The notes beneath the pieces were generated by a model. The model made no database searches. It saw only the letters and a program-made list of their open reading frames with translations, and was not told where the DNA came from. Of a stretch of DNA of 27,649 nt, positions 1 to 10,317 are shown piece by piece. Positions within the stretch are counted from its first letter, which is position 1. The number at the start of each line of letters is the position of its first letter. Made by a program: the position numbers and the translations under genes. This DNA is from Larix sibirica. Its lineage: Eukaryota > Streptophyta > Pinopsida > Pinales > Pinaceae. The stretch covers positions 79,129 to 106,777 of the forward strand of contig NWUY0300007589.1 of assembly GCA_004151065.3 (NCBI GenBank), read 5' to 3'.

Positions 1-538
1 AACATGTTCAACTTTGGCACGCTCGTTTGAAAATCCAACTAAGTACAACTTAGTTGGTAACAGGGTAAAATCTGGGAAACAATACTACTGTAAAATGTGG
101 TCATTTATGTTAAGAGAGGGTGTTAGAAGGTACTTTGTTACCGATATTTAATATGTGATCAATATCATGTTGAGAGTATGTGGTTAAATACCTGACCAAC
201 TGGGGCTGCTATAAGCATGTGCTAGAGATGCATAGTATGTAAATGTGTGCACACCCTAAATTCCTACAATTATGGTGGGGATTTAAGTTTGAATGCCCCA
301 TTTTGATTTTTGTTGGGTTTAGCAATTCGAGGGCATTTTTATTTTGAATGCCCCTCCGTAATCTTATGGTGGTGACCTTTCCTGTCACCCATCTTTTTGG
401 TAATATGCTCAATGTATATATTGTGATATTTAAAGGAGATGTGAAACATATTTCTAAAAAATGAGAATATTTTATTGTATCTTAATACCCTTTCTTATAC
501 ATATAACATGCTATCCTTGAATATATGATGATCAAACT
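1..538. other. Probable intron sequence (left flank of LINE)
   Basis: AT-rich, non-coding sequence with no recognisable domain on either strand. It lies upstream of the LINE. The DNA on the other side of the LINE runs directly into exons of a LEUNIG-like gene, so I infer that this is the same interrupted intron. No splice donor or upstream exon can be identified, so the intron would begin outside the window. Confidence 0.4.
524..538. repeat. Candidate 5' target-site duplication of the LINE
   Basis: TATGATGATCAAACT resembles TATGATATTTCAAACT, which directly follows the A-tract at the LINE 3' end (5910-5925). Both the first six and last six bases agree; the middle differs, with one length change. 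A diverged target-site duplication is expected for an insertion this decayed, but a chance match in AT-rich DNA cannot be excluded by eye. Confidence 0.4.
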
Positions 539-1132
539 CTAGGTATTACATTTTTTGGTAGTTTCGGGGACTTCCAGGTCTGAACCTCGCTTGGATAACC
601 CTAGTATCAGGAATGAAGCTCGAAATTGAATAATGAAGATGATAAATCCTTACTTGGCTATTGAATATGTCGGTTTCATTTTGTCATTTGTTTCTGAGAG
701 AGAGTTAGTTCTTGGACATTCGTTGGTGGTCAAGTAATGGTCCTGGAGTCAAGTTTGTCTCCTTGGAGACAAACCCAGTACCAACCAGGCTAACATAACT
801 GGGAATTTGTGTGATAAATCCATTGTTTGACCAACACGGTGTGTGTAGAACAGGCTTTTCTTTTGTTTTTTATTCTCGGGAATTCATGTGTGCATTGTTC
901 ATTCTCTGGTGGGTTCACATGCCTCTCTCTTGGATATTCTTCTTGCTTTCCTGGTGATGGGCACTATTGGGGTGGCTGACTATGCACCCTTGTCATATGG
1001 ACCAGAACGTGAGGGGGTATCTGGTCCGGTTCTATCTCGGGGAGGTTACATCTCGTGCAATGTCGAGACTAACCCACTTTCATCGGTTGTATTCGATTCC
1101 TGGCTGGAAGTATCGGCCTCACAGGGATATAG

Positions 1133-2616
1133 GCTTTCTCCGGGAGATTATCGGATGGGGCAGGGTCAAACCCTGGTGGTACGAAATTGGTATCTGTTAA
1201 AAAGGGACACTTAACTACGAGGGAGAAGAAAGCAGCTACTGAACGTCCTTGCATTACATTTGAAAGAGAAAAGAAAGGTAGGCCGCTCTGCGTCCTTGGC
1301 AAGGACGTAACCTTTGAGATGGTTTTTGCTCTGAGCCAGAGGTCTCTCATTGGAAAGTTCAAGTACCTGAAACTTTCACAAACTGAAGTGCTTTCTTGGA
1401 TTCAGAGTAAATGGAAGTTGTACATTGACATTATACCAAGGGTTTTAATGTTAGCAAATGGATGGATGGTTTTCCTCTTTCTGTCAGAAGAGGGTGGGGG
1501 GACTATTGAAAGAAGATATTGGGTGTTGGGGTCTGGTTCATTGGTTTTGTCCCGCTGGCATGCTTCTTTTGACCCTCAGAAAGAAAGATTAGCCCAGAGG
1601 CATTTATGGGTTATCCTTCTGGACTTCCCATTACAATGCTGGAACTTCAAGGGTTTCCTTGAGGTTGCCAACTCCATCGGGCATCTTATACTGGGTTGGA
1701 TCGTAACACGCCGAGGATGCTGGTAGACTTGGACTATGAGGAGGGTTTACCTGGTGAATTGGAGATATTCTGGGAGGGGGGGCTCTTTTATCCAGAGGTT
1801 GGACTACTGGCATATACCCTTCCGTTGTCATCGTTGTAAAGAGGTTGGCCACTCAAAGGCTTTTTGTTCTTTTGGCATGCTCAACATGAAGGATTATAGG
1901 AGTAGTAAAAGTACTCTTGAGCAGGAAGGGATGGATGGTATTTTGAATTGTCTTATTCTGTTGGATTATAGCTCGGCTAAGGAATGCATAGGTATGTTTG
2001 CTAAAACCCTACCTACTCTATTAAAATTTATACCAGTGGACGAAATTTTAAATTCATTGTCCCTTTCTAGTGATTCACTCGTTCCTCCGACCATGGTTTT
2101 TGGGGAGTTACCACATACGAGTCCTATTACGTCTGCTGTTTCGTCTTAGCCACTGGAAGTATGCCCTAGAGTGGAGGATGTTTCGCTTTATGCTCCTACT
2201 GACCAGTCAGTTAGTCTTTCCAAAGCCCTACTCGAGACCTCATCTTTGATACTTCCTACAGCTGCGGGGGTGAATTCTTTAGGCATTGAGTTACCCCCAT
2301 CATCCATTTCTGACTTCGATTCTGGTCCTCTTGACTCGATGCCTGATGCTAAATTTCCACTACCTTCTTTTTCCGCGCGGGACTCGGGTTCATCTGATGT
2401 CCTCCCATTTCATCTATTATGAATGGGAACGTGAGGATCAGGAAACCCAAAAAACCAAAACGAGGGAAAGGGGTCGACCTGGTCAATTCTTCTGTTTGTA
2501 ACAATCCCAAAGTGTCCTCTTTATTCGAGAAAGGTCTAGGTAGAGACGTTTCTTGTAGCTCTATTCCATTGACGGCCCTTAGAGATTCAGTGGCCCTTGA
2601 CTGTGTTCCCCCATGA
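1133..2616 (+). pseudogene. LINE ORF1 pseudogene (DUF4283-like, CCHC zinc knuckle)
   Basis: This is the nucleic-acid-binding gag-like protein of a plant LINE. The frame is open from 1133 but no ATG precedes the conserved part, so the start appears lost. The segment at about 1280-1690 carries the DUF4283-type pattern (CVLGKDVTFEM, then GKFKYLKLS, VLGSGSLVLSRW and FDPQKERLAQRHLWV). The frame slips near 1690 and returns near 1778, at a run of seven G. A CCHC knuckle (C-X2-C-X4-H-X4-C, CHRCKEVGHSKAFC) lies at 1826-1867. A TAG at 2147-2149 interrupts the acidic, Ser/Pro-rich linker, and another frame change occurs near 2420. The C-terminus is basic (RKPKKPKRGKG). Its stop at 2614-2616 overlaps the ORF2 ATG. 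The identification is from family knowledge; the breaks are seen directly. Confidence 0.8.
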
Positions 2617-5278
2617 TTATATCCACTTTTAATGTGAGAGGGCTTTGTAGTGGCACTAAGAAAGCTGCATAAAAACATTTTTTAGACCGGTTTAAACCTG
2701 CAGTGATCCTGCTGCAGGAAACAATGCTCTGTGCTGAAGATGCAATGAAAATTTACCTTCGTATCAAACCTCGCTGGAGGGTTTGTGCCTTGGATGCCTC
2801 GAGGCTCTCAGGTGGTACTTTGTTTGCTTGGAACCTTGGCGTTGTTGATTTAAAGGCCTTTAAAAGTTTTGCAGGAATATTGATGGAGGGGAAGCTGAAT
2901 GGTTTCTCCAGTATTATACACATTCTAAACATTTATGCACCCTATCAGAACATAAGGGTTTTTTGGGATCTTGTTAAATCTGGTGGTTTTCTACATGATC
3001 CTGACCTTATTATGGCCAGAGATTTTAATTTTACCCTTTATGCAGAAGAAACCTAGGGGGTTGGAAGATGTTTGGATCCTCTTGCTGAGTATTTCGCGAC
3101 TTTGTTCGATGAAGCCAAATTATTGGACATTGTGCCTAATGTTCTTGTTCCAACTTGGTCTAACGGTAGGTGTGGGAAGGTCGGCATTACCAAAAGGCTT
3201 GACCGCTTCTTCATGGCGGAAAATCTTTGTGATTTGGTAGGAAGATACTGCTCTTGGGCTTATGCTGTGGGTTTCTTTGATCATAAGGCTATATCCCTGC
3301 AGCTGGATTTTGATAACAGGTATCTTATGTACCCTTTCAAATTCAATCCGATTTGGCTTGAAGATACCTCCTTTTGTGAACTAATCAGGGATGGTTGGAC
3401 ATCCAACTGTTCTACTTTTCACGACCCTCCACTTATTTGTTTGACTAAGAGACTTTTGCGACTCGGAAAGGAAGTCATAATTTGGGAAAGGGCTAAGAAA
3501 AGGGAGAATGACAAACGAATTTTGGACATAGATCATGAATTACAATTGCTCTCACTTTTTGTGGATGATCAGATGTTTGATCCTGTTAGGCTGGATAAAA
3601 TGACTTCTTTGGAGGGAGAAAAAAGGAAGATACTGGGGCAGTAGAGGAAACATGGAGACAAAAAAGTCGGGCGATCTGGATCAAGGATGGGGATAATAAC
3701 ACTAAATTTTTCCATCGTTATGCAAATTAAAGAAGGCTGACTAACTCTATTGGGAGATTGAAGAGGAGCAGGGTCATGTGATTAGTGATAACTCTCAACT
3801 GAAAGATGCAGCAGTCAAGTATTTCAAGTATATTTATAGGAAAAATAATAACAATAATTTGGAAAGTCAATTGCAAATTATAAAACTCTTACCTCAGATT
3901 TTTGATGAAGTTGCTTGTCAGACTATTGGGCGGCCAATCAATGAAGTTGAGGTTTTGAAGACTCTTAAACTTTTCTCTAAGGACAAAAGTCTGGGTTCAG
4001 ACGGGTGGACAGTAGAATTTTTTCTACACTTATTTTCTCTCCTTGGGAAAGATCTTACTGCGGCTATTGATGACTCTAGACAAAAGGCTCAGATTCCAGG
4101 TATTTTGAACTCTACCTATATCACTCTTATTCCTAAGAATGATAGACCGACTGGCTTCGATGAGTACAAACCTATTTCATTGTGTAACCTACTATATAAA
4201 GTCATCTCTAAGATCATTTCGGATCAGATAAAGCCTTATCTTGAGTGTTCTATCTCTATTGAACAATTCGGTTTTCTTCATAACCGACAAATCCTGGACG
4301 CGGTGGGCATTGCCCAAGAGGGTTTACATTCGATTAAGCAAAAAAAGGTCGATGCTTTCATTCTGAAGATGGATCTTGTTAAGGCGCATGACAGGTTAGA
4401 CTGGACTTACTTACGGTTTATCCTTCTTCAAACGGGGTTGTCGGTGGAGATTGTTGGATGGATTATGTCTTGTGTGTCTTCAGTGAGTTATGTTGTTCTA
4501 GTTAATGGATTGCCATCAACGCAGTTCTGTGGAAGTAGGGGACTTAGATAGGGGTTCCCTTTGTCTCCTTATCTTTTTATTATGGCCATTGAAGGATTAA
4601 GTTTGTTTATTCATGAAGCAAGGAGAGGGGGTCAAATTTCTGGTATTAAAGTGGCAAGTGCTCTTACTATCACTCACCTCTTATTCGTGGATGACGTTGT
4701 TTTATTTGGTAAGGGAGATATTTCAGAATGGATACATTATAAAGGCATCACCAATACTTTCTGTGTAGATGCTGGTATGGAGATCAGCCTCAGAAAATCG
4801 ACCTTCCTTTATCAGTGCCAGGATACCATTTTGAAGGACCAGATTAGTCTTCTGTTACCTTACCAGATGAAGGAAATTGGAATTGGTTTCAGATATTTAG
4901 GTTATTTCTTGAAACCTAATGGATATTCCCCAGCCGACTGGCATTGGTTCATTAAGAAAGTTCATCAGAGGCTAAATACTTTGGCTTTCAGACTGTTATC
5001 TTTAAGTGGACGACTCACTCTCCTTTGCTCTGTGCTTCATAGTATTCCAGTGTTTTGGTTTTCACTTTTTTTGGTTCCTCAATCGGTGGTTACTGATCTA
5101 TGAAGGATTTTCTCACATTTTCTTTGGGCTGGTTCTGGAAGTTCGTTCAAGTTTCATCTTGTATCTTGGGATTCACTTACTCGGCCAAAGCTTTTAAATG
5201 GATGGGGCATAAAATACTTACGAGCTTTTAATCTCTCACTGTGTGCTAAGTCTCTAGGCTGGACTTTGTGGGGCTGGG
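2613..5278 (+). pseudogene. LINE ORF2 pseudogene: AP endonuclease and reverse transcriptase
   Basis: This is the remnant of the nicking and target-primed reverse-transcription enzyme. The start ATG at 2613 opens with MIISTFNVRGL, the endonuclease N-terminus carrying the catalytic Asn. LLQET supplies the catalytic Glu, MARDFN stands where family members have GGDFN, and FDHKAIS holds the Asp-His pair. Stops occur at 2670 (TAA), 3054 (TAG) and 3642 (TAG). Two frameshifts lie between about 3640 and 3780, around the conserved [14 protein letters not shown] segment. Reverse transcriptase begins near 3960 (KSLGSDGWTVEFF), continues through LIPK, YKPISLCNLLYK and the palm region, and has the catalytic VDD at 4687-4695. 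TAG at 4549 stands where Gln is usual before GFPLSPYLF; TGA at 5101 is another nonsense. The thumb-like region continues to about 5275. Confidence 0.85.
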
Positions 5279-5746
5279 ATGATTTTGAAACTCTCTCAGG
5301 AACATGTATATCATCTTTATATGAGAGCTGTGAGCAGATCAAACACCAGAGTTGAGCTCATTTCTCTTTGGGGTTTGCTATGGTTTGCTAAGTTCATGGG
5401 CATACATTCTCTTTCTATTTTTGGAGATTCAAGATGTGTGGTCAATTGGGTGAGCGCTAAAGAAAATCTACTCACTGTGGAGCTGAATGGTTGGCTGAAG
5501 CGGACACACCTTCTCATCACTTCTTTCTCTTCCACTTCCTTCCTGTATATCAACAGAGAGCACAACATGGTTGCGGATCATCTATCCAAAAGATTACTGG
5601 GAAACATGGATGGATCCATATTTATGGAAGAATTCAGAGGTGGTACTTTGTTCAGTACTGCCACCCTTTTCTTTGTTGTTGAATGTCAAAATCTAGGCCA
5701 CTGTCAGTGGTTCTTTTATGCTCAGTGGGCTCTTATTGTTAGTTGA
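5279..5746 (+). pseudogene. LINE ORF2 3' remnant: RNase H domain, 5'-truncated
   Basis: This is the C-terminal RNase H of the same LINE, in a different frame from the reverse transcriptase upstream. Visible motifs are NTRVELISLWGLLWFA (the Glu of the active site), SIFGDSRCVVNWV (second Asp) and NMVADHLSK (final Asp, with the Leu-Ser-Lys that follows it in plant LINEs). The domain's first beta strand with its Asp, and the zinc-binding RT-associated region that normally lies between RT and RNase H, are absent. The junction near 5279-5320 is therefore an internal deletion of several hundred bases or more. The frame stays open to TGA at 5744-5746. Confidence 0.75.
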
Positions 5747-5909
5747 GGGATCTTTCTTTGCAAGGTTGATACGGTAAATATAGTAATGATGACTTTTGAG
5801 TTTTTGTACAAAATGAAAGGAGCTGGCAGCTCGCCCTCCTTGTCAGATTGTATATTTTGACACAGCTTTTTCCATAATAGAAGTTCTTTTTTTTCTGTGG
5901 AAAAAAAAA
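5747..5909 (+). other. LINE 3' untranslated region and A-tract
   Basis: A short trailer follows the RNase H stop. It contains the hairpin-prone GGAGCTGGCAGCTCG at about 5819-5833, a T-rich stretch, and nine A residues at 5901-5909 that I take as the remnant poly(A) tail. This is what sets the 3' boundary of the LINE. Confidence 0.6.
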
Positions 5910-5925
5910 TATGATATTTCAAACT
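5910..5925. repeat. Candidate 3' target-site duplication of the LINE
   Basis: TATGATATTTCAAACT follows the A-tract immediately and is the partner of 524-538. It is imperfect, so support is moderate. Confidence 0.4.
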
Positions 5926-6541
5926 GTGATTACTTTTATGTGTTTAATATCTTTTTCCTTTAGTAAACATTAGTTATGCAAATCTGAGAAATCTCAAGTT
6001 TCTATTTTTGCTTCTCATTCAATAAGCATTTCTTATTAGCTACTTGAGTTTCACTGCTTGAATTTATATGTACATTTCATGCTAAATGTGAATATTGTCA
6101 TTTCTATTTGTGTTATGTTTTTATTCTTTATTTCATTCTCCATTCATAAATCATGTTTTGAATTGCAAATCCATTAGCATTCAAAAGGTAAATAAATGCA
6201 GGTGATGTTTCCCATGTTTTGTATTTTCTTGTTTTTGATTCCAATGCCAGTGAATATACATTTTGTTTCATCTCACTTCTGACTCTCTATCATTCCTCCT
6301 GTTATAATTATTTGATGTCAAAAATCACTCTTTCTTAAGTAAGGTTATACTGAAATACATTTAGTAAGAAACATAGAAGTCAATAAAATTTGGAGAAAAT
6401 AATTTGATTGGTACTTGATTCAGTATGGGGGCCTTGAAGTGGTGCTAGCAGATGGAGCATTATACAACATAAACCATTTTAGAGGTTCATGTTTATTTTG
6501 CTGTTATTATTGTAAAAATAATTGAGATTGTTTTATTGCAG
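5926..6541 (+). other. Intron of the LEUNIG-like gene, 3' part
   Basis: This is AT-rich, T-biased sequence with no coding potential that ends in a T-rich stretch and TTGCAG before the first recognisable exon. The intron is at least 600 bp without the LINE and over 6.5 kb with it. Confidence 0.6.
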
Positions 6542-7078
6542 AGACATAATAATCAAGTCCATTCGTTGTGCTGGAATGCAACTGGGGAATATGTTGCATC
6601 CGTAAGTGAGGATTGTGTGAAAATTTCAGCAGTGGCAACTGGAAGATGCATTCAGGAGATCAACTGCACTGGTAATCCGTTCCAGACTTGTGTCTTCCAT
6701 CCAAATCATCAGTCACTTTTAATTATTGGTTGCAATCAGGTAAGCTTATGAAGGTCATTTCCATTTTGATAACTTTGTCATTTCTTTTGTTGTATTTTCT
6801 GCTATTTTTAGGTGGACAGCTGTTCTAATTCCTAAAACCTAAAATGCTAATTAGAATCAATTTTCCTTCTGGGAGTCTTTGTATTCCAGGTTCTAGACTC
6901 AGCTAATTTTATATTGTTATATCACTTTTTGCAGACATTTGAGTTCTGGAATATGGCAGAAAACAAGACCATGTCACTGAAATCTCATGATGCTCTCATC
7001 ACTGCCTTAGCTCAGTCACCTGCAACTGGGATGGTTGCTTCTGCGAGTCATGACACTTGCGTAAAAATATGGAAGTGA
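6542..7078 (+). CDS. LUH: LEUNIG/LEUNIG_HOMOLOG-like WD40 co-repressor, last two exons (3' partial)
   Basis: Two exons encode the final WD40 blades of a plant Groucho/Tup1-type transcriptional co-repressor, which in Arabidopsis works in the nucleus with SEUSS. Exon 6542-6739 (66 codons) reads [20 protein letters not shown], then [17 protein letters not shown], and ends CAG|GTAAGC. The intron at 6740-6934 is 195 bp and ends TTTTTGCAG. Exon 6935-7078 (47 codons plus TGA) reads [32 protein letters not shown] and finally VKIWK-stop. Both introns are phase 0. The C-terminus is closer to LUH than to LUG as I know them; orthology is inference. Oddities: the Trp usually ending the VK-W strand is Ser (VKISAV), and the first exon starts RH where GH is usual. 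An alternative acceptor at 6542-6543 could give Gly. Upstream exons lie outside the window. It could be a diverged paralogue or a pseudogene fragment. Confidence 0.8.
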
Positions 7079-7173
7079 TAGCTTGTATTGGATGGCAAGC
7101 ATGTATAGATGCCAGTATCCTGATATTCTGATAAATTGGAATCTTTTGTGGAAATATTAGCACCGACAATTAG
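7079..7173 (+). other. Probable 3' untranslated region of the LEUNIG-like gene
   Basis: This non-coding sequence follows the TGA stop directly. No canonical AATAAA signal is visible here, so the transcript probably continues into the duplicated segment that starts at 7174. Confidence 0.4.
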
Positions 7174-8379
7174 TTAGCCATCACTTATAAGGTGGAAGTT
7201 GTACCAAGGTGATGATAGCAGAACATATTTTGTTTGATACTTGAATTGAATCAGAGTTCATCTTCTTCGCTATCATTAGACATTTCTATACGGTAGCATT
7301 GTTATATCGTGGAAAACAAATCTGAACCCTTGACGTTCCAGAGTACCACTGTATGTTTCTTTGTGAATATTATATTCTGGTGCTAGGAATGGTTGGGTGA
7401 AGCTGATCACTCCCGAGATTTAGAAACTGGACGAAATTTTGTTCAGTTAAAGAGTAAGCCTCTCAAATCTCTTTCTTTGTTCCTGTTGGTCACTGCTTAA
7501 TATCATGATATCATAAAATGGTTATACTATAACCTATAATATATGGGCAGTTAATAGATTATTAATTTTTTTAAGAAATCTATGTCTCATCCAAGGGGGT
7601 TTGAATTGGATACCTAGAAGGCGTAATAATTAATAAATTGTTGACCATTGGTTGAACTAAGTCATTGGGTTTTATATTTATTTTTATATTGTTGGCCATT
7701 GGGTGGACTAACTCTTTGGATTCTATATTTATTTTTATATTGTTGACCATTGGTTAAACTGACTCTTTTGGTTCTATATTTATTTTTATATTAGGAAAAA
7801 TTTAGAACCGACTCGATTTTCCTAGATCTACCTGCAAGGGCAACATAGAGAGCCTATCATTAGCAAATCCTATTAAGCACACTCATCGTGAATAACGACT
7901 GTGTGGTGAGACATACTGGGGCAGAGTGCAAGCCCTTGCCAAAGTATCATGGTCACCTCTACCTAATGGTCAGAATCAACCGAGATGTAATCAATCAATC
8001 AGAGAGTTTTACCATATGTATATCTAGTATGTAATATTAATTTATATTTGTTATATTGTAGTTATAATCATAATCATATTATATAACTAGTATGTTATAT
8101 TAATTTATATAAGGGTTTGCAGTTAACCTATGTTAAATAGTTAATAACTTAATTAATCAATATATGACTGATTATCTTGTATCACTGATGTTAAACTCAA
8201 AGCTATGTCTAGTCCAGTCTTTTACAATCGTGCATATGTTGAGTTGTCGACAACTAAATGGTATTTTTCATTGTTTGTATATGATACATATACTAATTAC
8301 GTACGTAGTAATCATATGATCCTATTCTTTGAAAAGTTTATATTATATAATAGCCATATCATCACAATGTAAGGAGCTC
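7174..8379. repeat. Direct duplication, copy 1 (1206 bp)
   Basis: This segment recurs at 8415-9620 at a constant offset of 1241 bases, and I found no mismatch reading the two copies side by side. It starts TTAGCCATCAC and ends AAGGAGCTC. It probably begins in the 3' untranslated region of the LEUNIG-like gene and runs into AT-rich flank. No coding domain is visible. After GAGCTC this copy is followed by a 34-bp repeated scrap and an N, whereas copy 2 continues into unique sequence. Confidence 0.95.
7640..7792. repeat. Three 51-bp tandem repeats (within copy 1)
   Basis: Units at 7640-7690, 7691-7741 and 7742-7792 each begin GTTG(A/G)CCATTGG and end in the A/T-rich TTTATATT. The first halves differ at several positions and the second halves are nearly identical. 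Confidence 0.9.
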
Positions 8380-8414
8380 TATTTTTCATTGTTTGTATAT
8401 GATACATATACTAN
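8380..8414. other. Junction scrap plus N between the two 1206-bp copies
   Basis: Positions 8380-8413 repeat 8262-8295 exactly (TATTTTTCATTGTTTG to ATACTA), and 8414 is N. The sequence jumps back about 120 bases inside the copy and then meets a gap. This looks like an assembly or gap-closing join rather than a biological breakpoint. Confidence 0.85.
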
Positions 8415-9620
8415 TTAGCCATCACTTATAAGGTGGAAGTTGTACCAAGGTGATGATAGCAGAACATATTTTGTTTGATACTTGAATTGAATCAGAGTTC
8501 ATCTTCTTCGCTATCATTAGACATTTCTATACGGTAGCATTGTTATATCGTGGAAAACAAATCTGAACCCTTGACGTTCCAGAGTACCACTGTATGTTTC
8601 TTTGTGAATATTATATTCTGGTGCTAGGAATGGTTGGGTGAAGCTGATCACTCCCGAGATTTAGAAACTGGACGAAATTTTGTTCAGTTAAAGAGTAAGC
8701 CTCTCAAATCTCTTTCTTTGTTCCTGTTGGTCACTGCTTAATATCATGATATCATAAAATGGTTATACTATAACCTATAATATATGGGCAGTTAATAGAT
8801 TATTAATTTTTTTAAGAAATCTATGTCTCATCCAAGGGGGTTTGAATTGGATACCTAGAAGGCGTAATAATTAATAAATTGTTGACCATTGGTTGAACTA
8901 AGTCATTGGGTTTTATATTTATTTTTATATTGTTGGCCATTGGGTGGACTAACTCTTTGGATTCTATATTTATTTTTATATTGTTGACCATTGGTTAAAC
9001 TGACTCTTTTGGTTCTATATTTATTTTTATATTAGGAAAAATTTAGAACCGACTCGATTTTCCTAGATCTACCTGCAAGGGCAACATAGAGAGCCTATCA
9101 TTAGCAAATCCTATTAAGCACACTCATCGTGAATAACGACTGTGTGGTGAGACATACTGGGGCAGAGTGCAAGCCCTTGCCAAAGTATCATGGTCACCTC
9201 TACCTAATGGTCAGAATCAACCGAGATGTAATCAATCAATCAGAGAGTTTTACCATATGTATATCTAGTATGTAATATTAATTTATATTTGTTATATTGT
9301 AGTTATAATCATAATCATATTATATAACTAGTATGTTATATTAATTTATATAAGGGTTTGCAGTTAACCTATGTTAAATAGTTAATAACTTAATTAATCA
9401 ATATATGACTGATTATCTTGTATCACTGATGTTAAACTCAAAGCTATGTCTAGTCCAGTCTTTTACAATCGTGCATATGTTGAGTTGTCGACAACTAAAT
9501 GGTATTTTTCATTGTTTGTATATGATACATATACTAATTACGTACGTAGTAATCATATGATCCTATTCTTTGAAAAGTTTATATTATATAATAGCCATAT
9601 CATCACAATGTAAGGAGCTC
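8415..9620. repeat. Direct duplication, copy 2 (1206 bp)
   Basis: This copy appears identical to 7174-8379. It continues past GAGCTC into GTGGGATAAC and then the flank of the DNA transposon, so it probably represents the true contiguous order downstream. Confidence 0.95.
8881..9033. repeat. Three 51-bp tandem repeats (within copy 2)
   Basis: Second occurrence of the array at 7640-7792, carried by the larger duplication. Confidence 0.9.
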
Positions 9621-9684
9621 GTGGGATAACTTACTGTGCCCCTTTAAGATGATTCCACTGGCACTACAGGAGAGGGAGGTTTCA

Positions 9685-9692
9685 GCTGCAGG
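9685..9692. repeat. 8-bp target-site duplication, left
   Basis: GCTGCAGG, matched exactly at 10579-10586 on the other side of the terminal inverted repeats. An 8-bp duplication is the hAT superfamily length. Confidence 0.8.
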
Positions 9693-10090
9693 CTATGTTG
9701 CACTGGTCTCGGGGATGGGGGTACGTGGGGTACGTGGGGACAAGTTTCCGGGACGGCTAGAGCGCACCCTCAATTTTTCAGGGGATGGCAGGTTGGGGAC
9801 AGCAATTATATATATAAAATTAAAAAGTAAACACATTGACTTAAAAATAAGAACACCCTTTGATTGAGAGAAATCATAAAAATTAGAACAAGTTTCCAAC
9901 AAAATATTAAAATAGTTCCCTTGTAAACTTTATCAAAAAACATCAAAACATGTTTGCAGCCTTTAATTGAGATAAATCATAGAAATCAAAACATGTTTAG
10001 AGTGAGCCACCAGAGTGTGGTAGAGTGGATAGCTAGCGAAGGGGGCCGCCGGTTAGGGAAATAGGGGCAGCGTTAGGTTAGAATTTACTT

Positions 10091-10315
10091 TTAGGTTTTT
10101 AATTTTTAATTTTTAATTCATTTTTAAATTTTTGTTTTTTTCTCATGTGCAGATCGAGGGACGACTAGGAGTCCCCTATTGGTCGAGGGACTTAGGGGAC
10201 GTCCCTAAAATGTCCCTGATTTGGTCGGGTATGTTTAGGGGACGTCCAAAAAGTCCCCAAGTCCCCGATGGAGTCCCCGACGATTTGGGGACGTTTCCGA
10301 GGAGTTCCAAAGTCC
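10091..10315. repeat. GGGGAC-rich internal repeat, copy A
   Basis: It begins TTAGGTTTTTAATTTT, passes CATGTGCAGATCGAGGGAC and ends in AGTTCCAAAGTCC next to the N. It resembles 10318-10514 throughout but with many differences, so unlike the 1206-bp pair this is a diverged duplication. It contains palindromic GGGGACGTCC-type words. Confidence 0.75.
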
Positions 10316-10317
10316 NC

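Larger units (their letters stand above)
539..5909 (+). mobile_element. Degenerate L1-type LINE with C-terminal RNase H
   Basis: This is a non-LTR retrotransposon in sense orientation relative to the host gene. Order: 5' untranslated region (539-1132), ORF1 with a DUF4283-like domain and CCHC knuckle, ORF2 with AP endonuclease, reverse transcriptase and RNase H remnant, a short 3' untranslated region, and an A9 tract at 5901-5909. This is the layout of plant L1-clade elements, which encode a C-terminal RNase H. Multiple stops and frameshifts plus an internal deletion around 5279-5320 make it inactive. The 3' end is set by the A-tract; the 5' end depends on the tentative target duplication and could be off by tens of bases. 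Confidence 0.85.

Noticed and set aside
888-1214. 108-codon frame as a LINE ORF1 start
   Set aside because: It overlaps the DUF4283-bearing frame in another register and shows no domain; the conserved ORF1 sequence is in the frame open from 1133.
6424-6487. Possible small exon upstream of the first LEUNIG-like exon (CAG before TATGGGGGCC)
   Set aside because: The translation does not fit WD40 sequence of the family, and the next recognisable exon follows within 60 bases without a convincing donor and branch region.
7590-7620. B-box-like GGTTTGAATTGG suggesting a SINE
   Set aside because: No A box 30-50 bases upstream and no poly(A) end with target duplication.
10007-10060. Possible tRNA-like A box (TGGTAGAGTGGATAGC) suggesting a tRNA or SINE
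   Set aside because: No matching B box at the right distance and no cloverleaf; it lies inside the GGGGAC-rich transposon.
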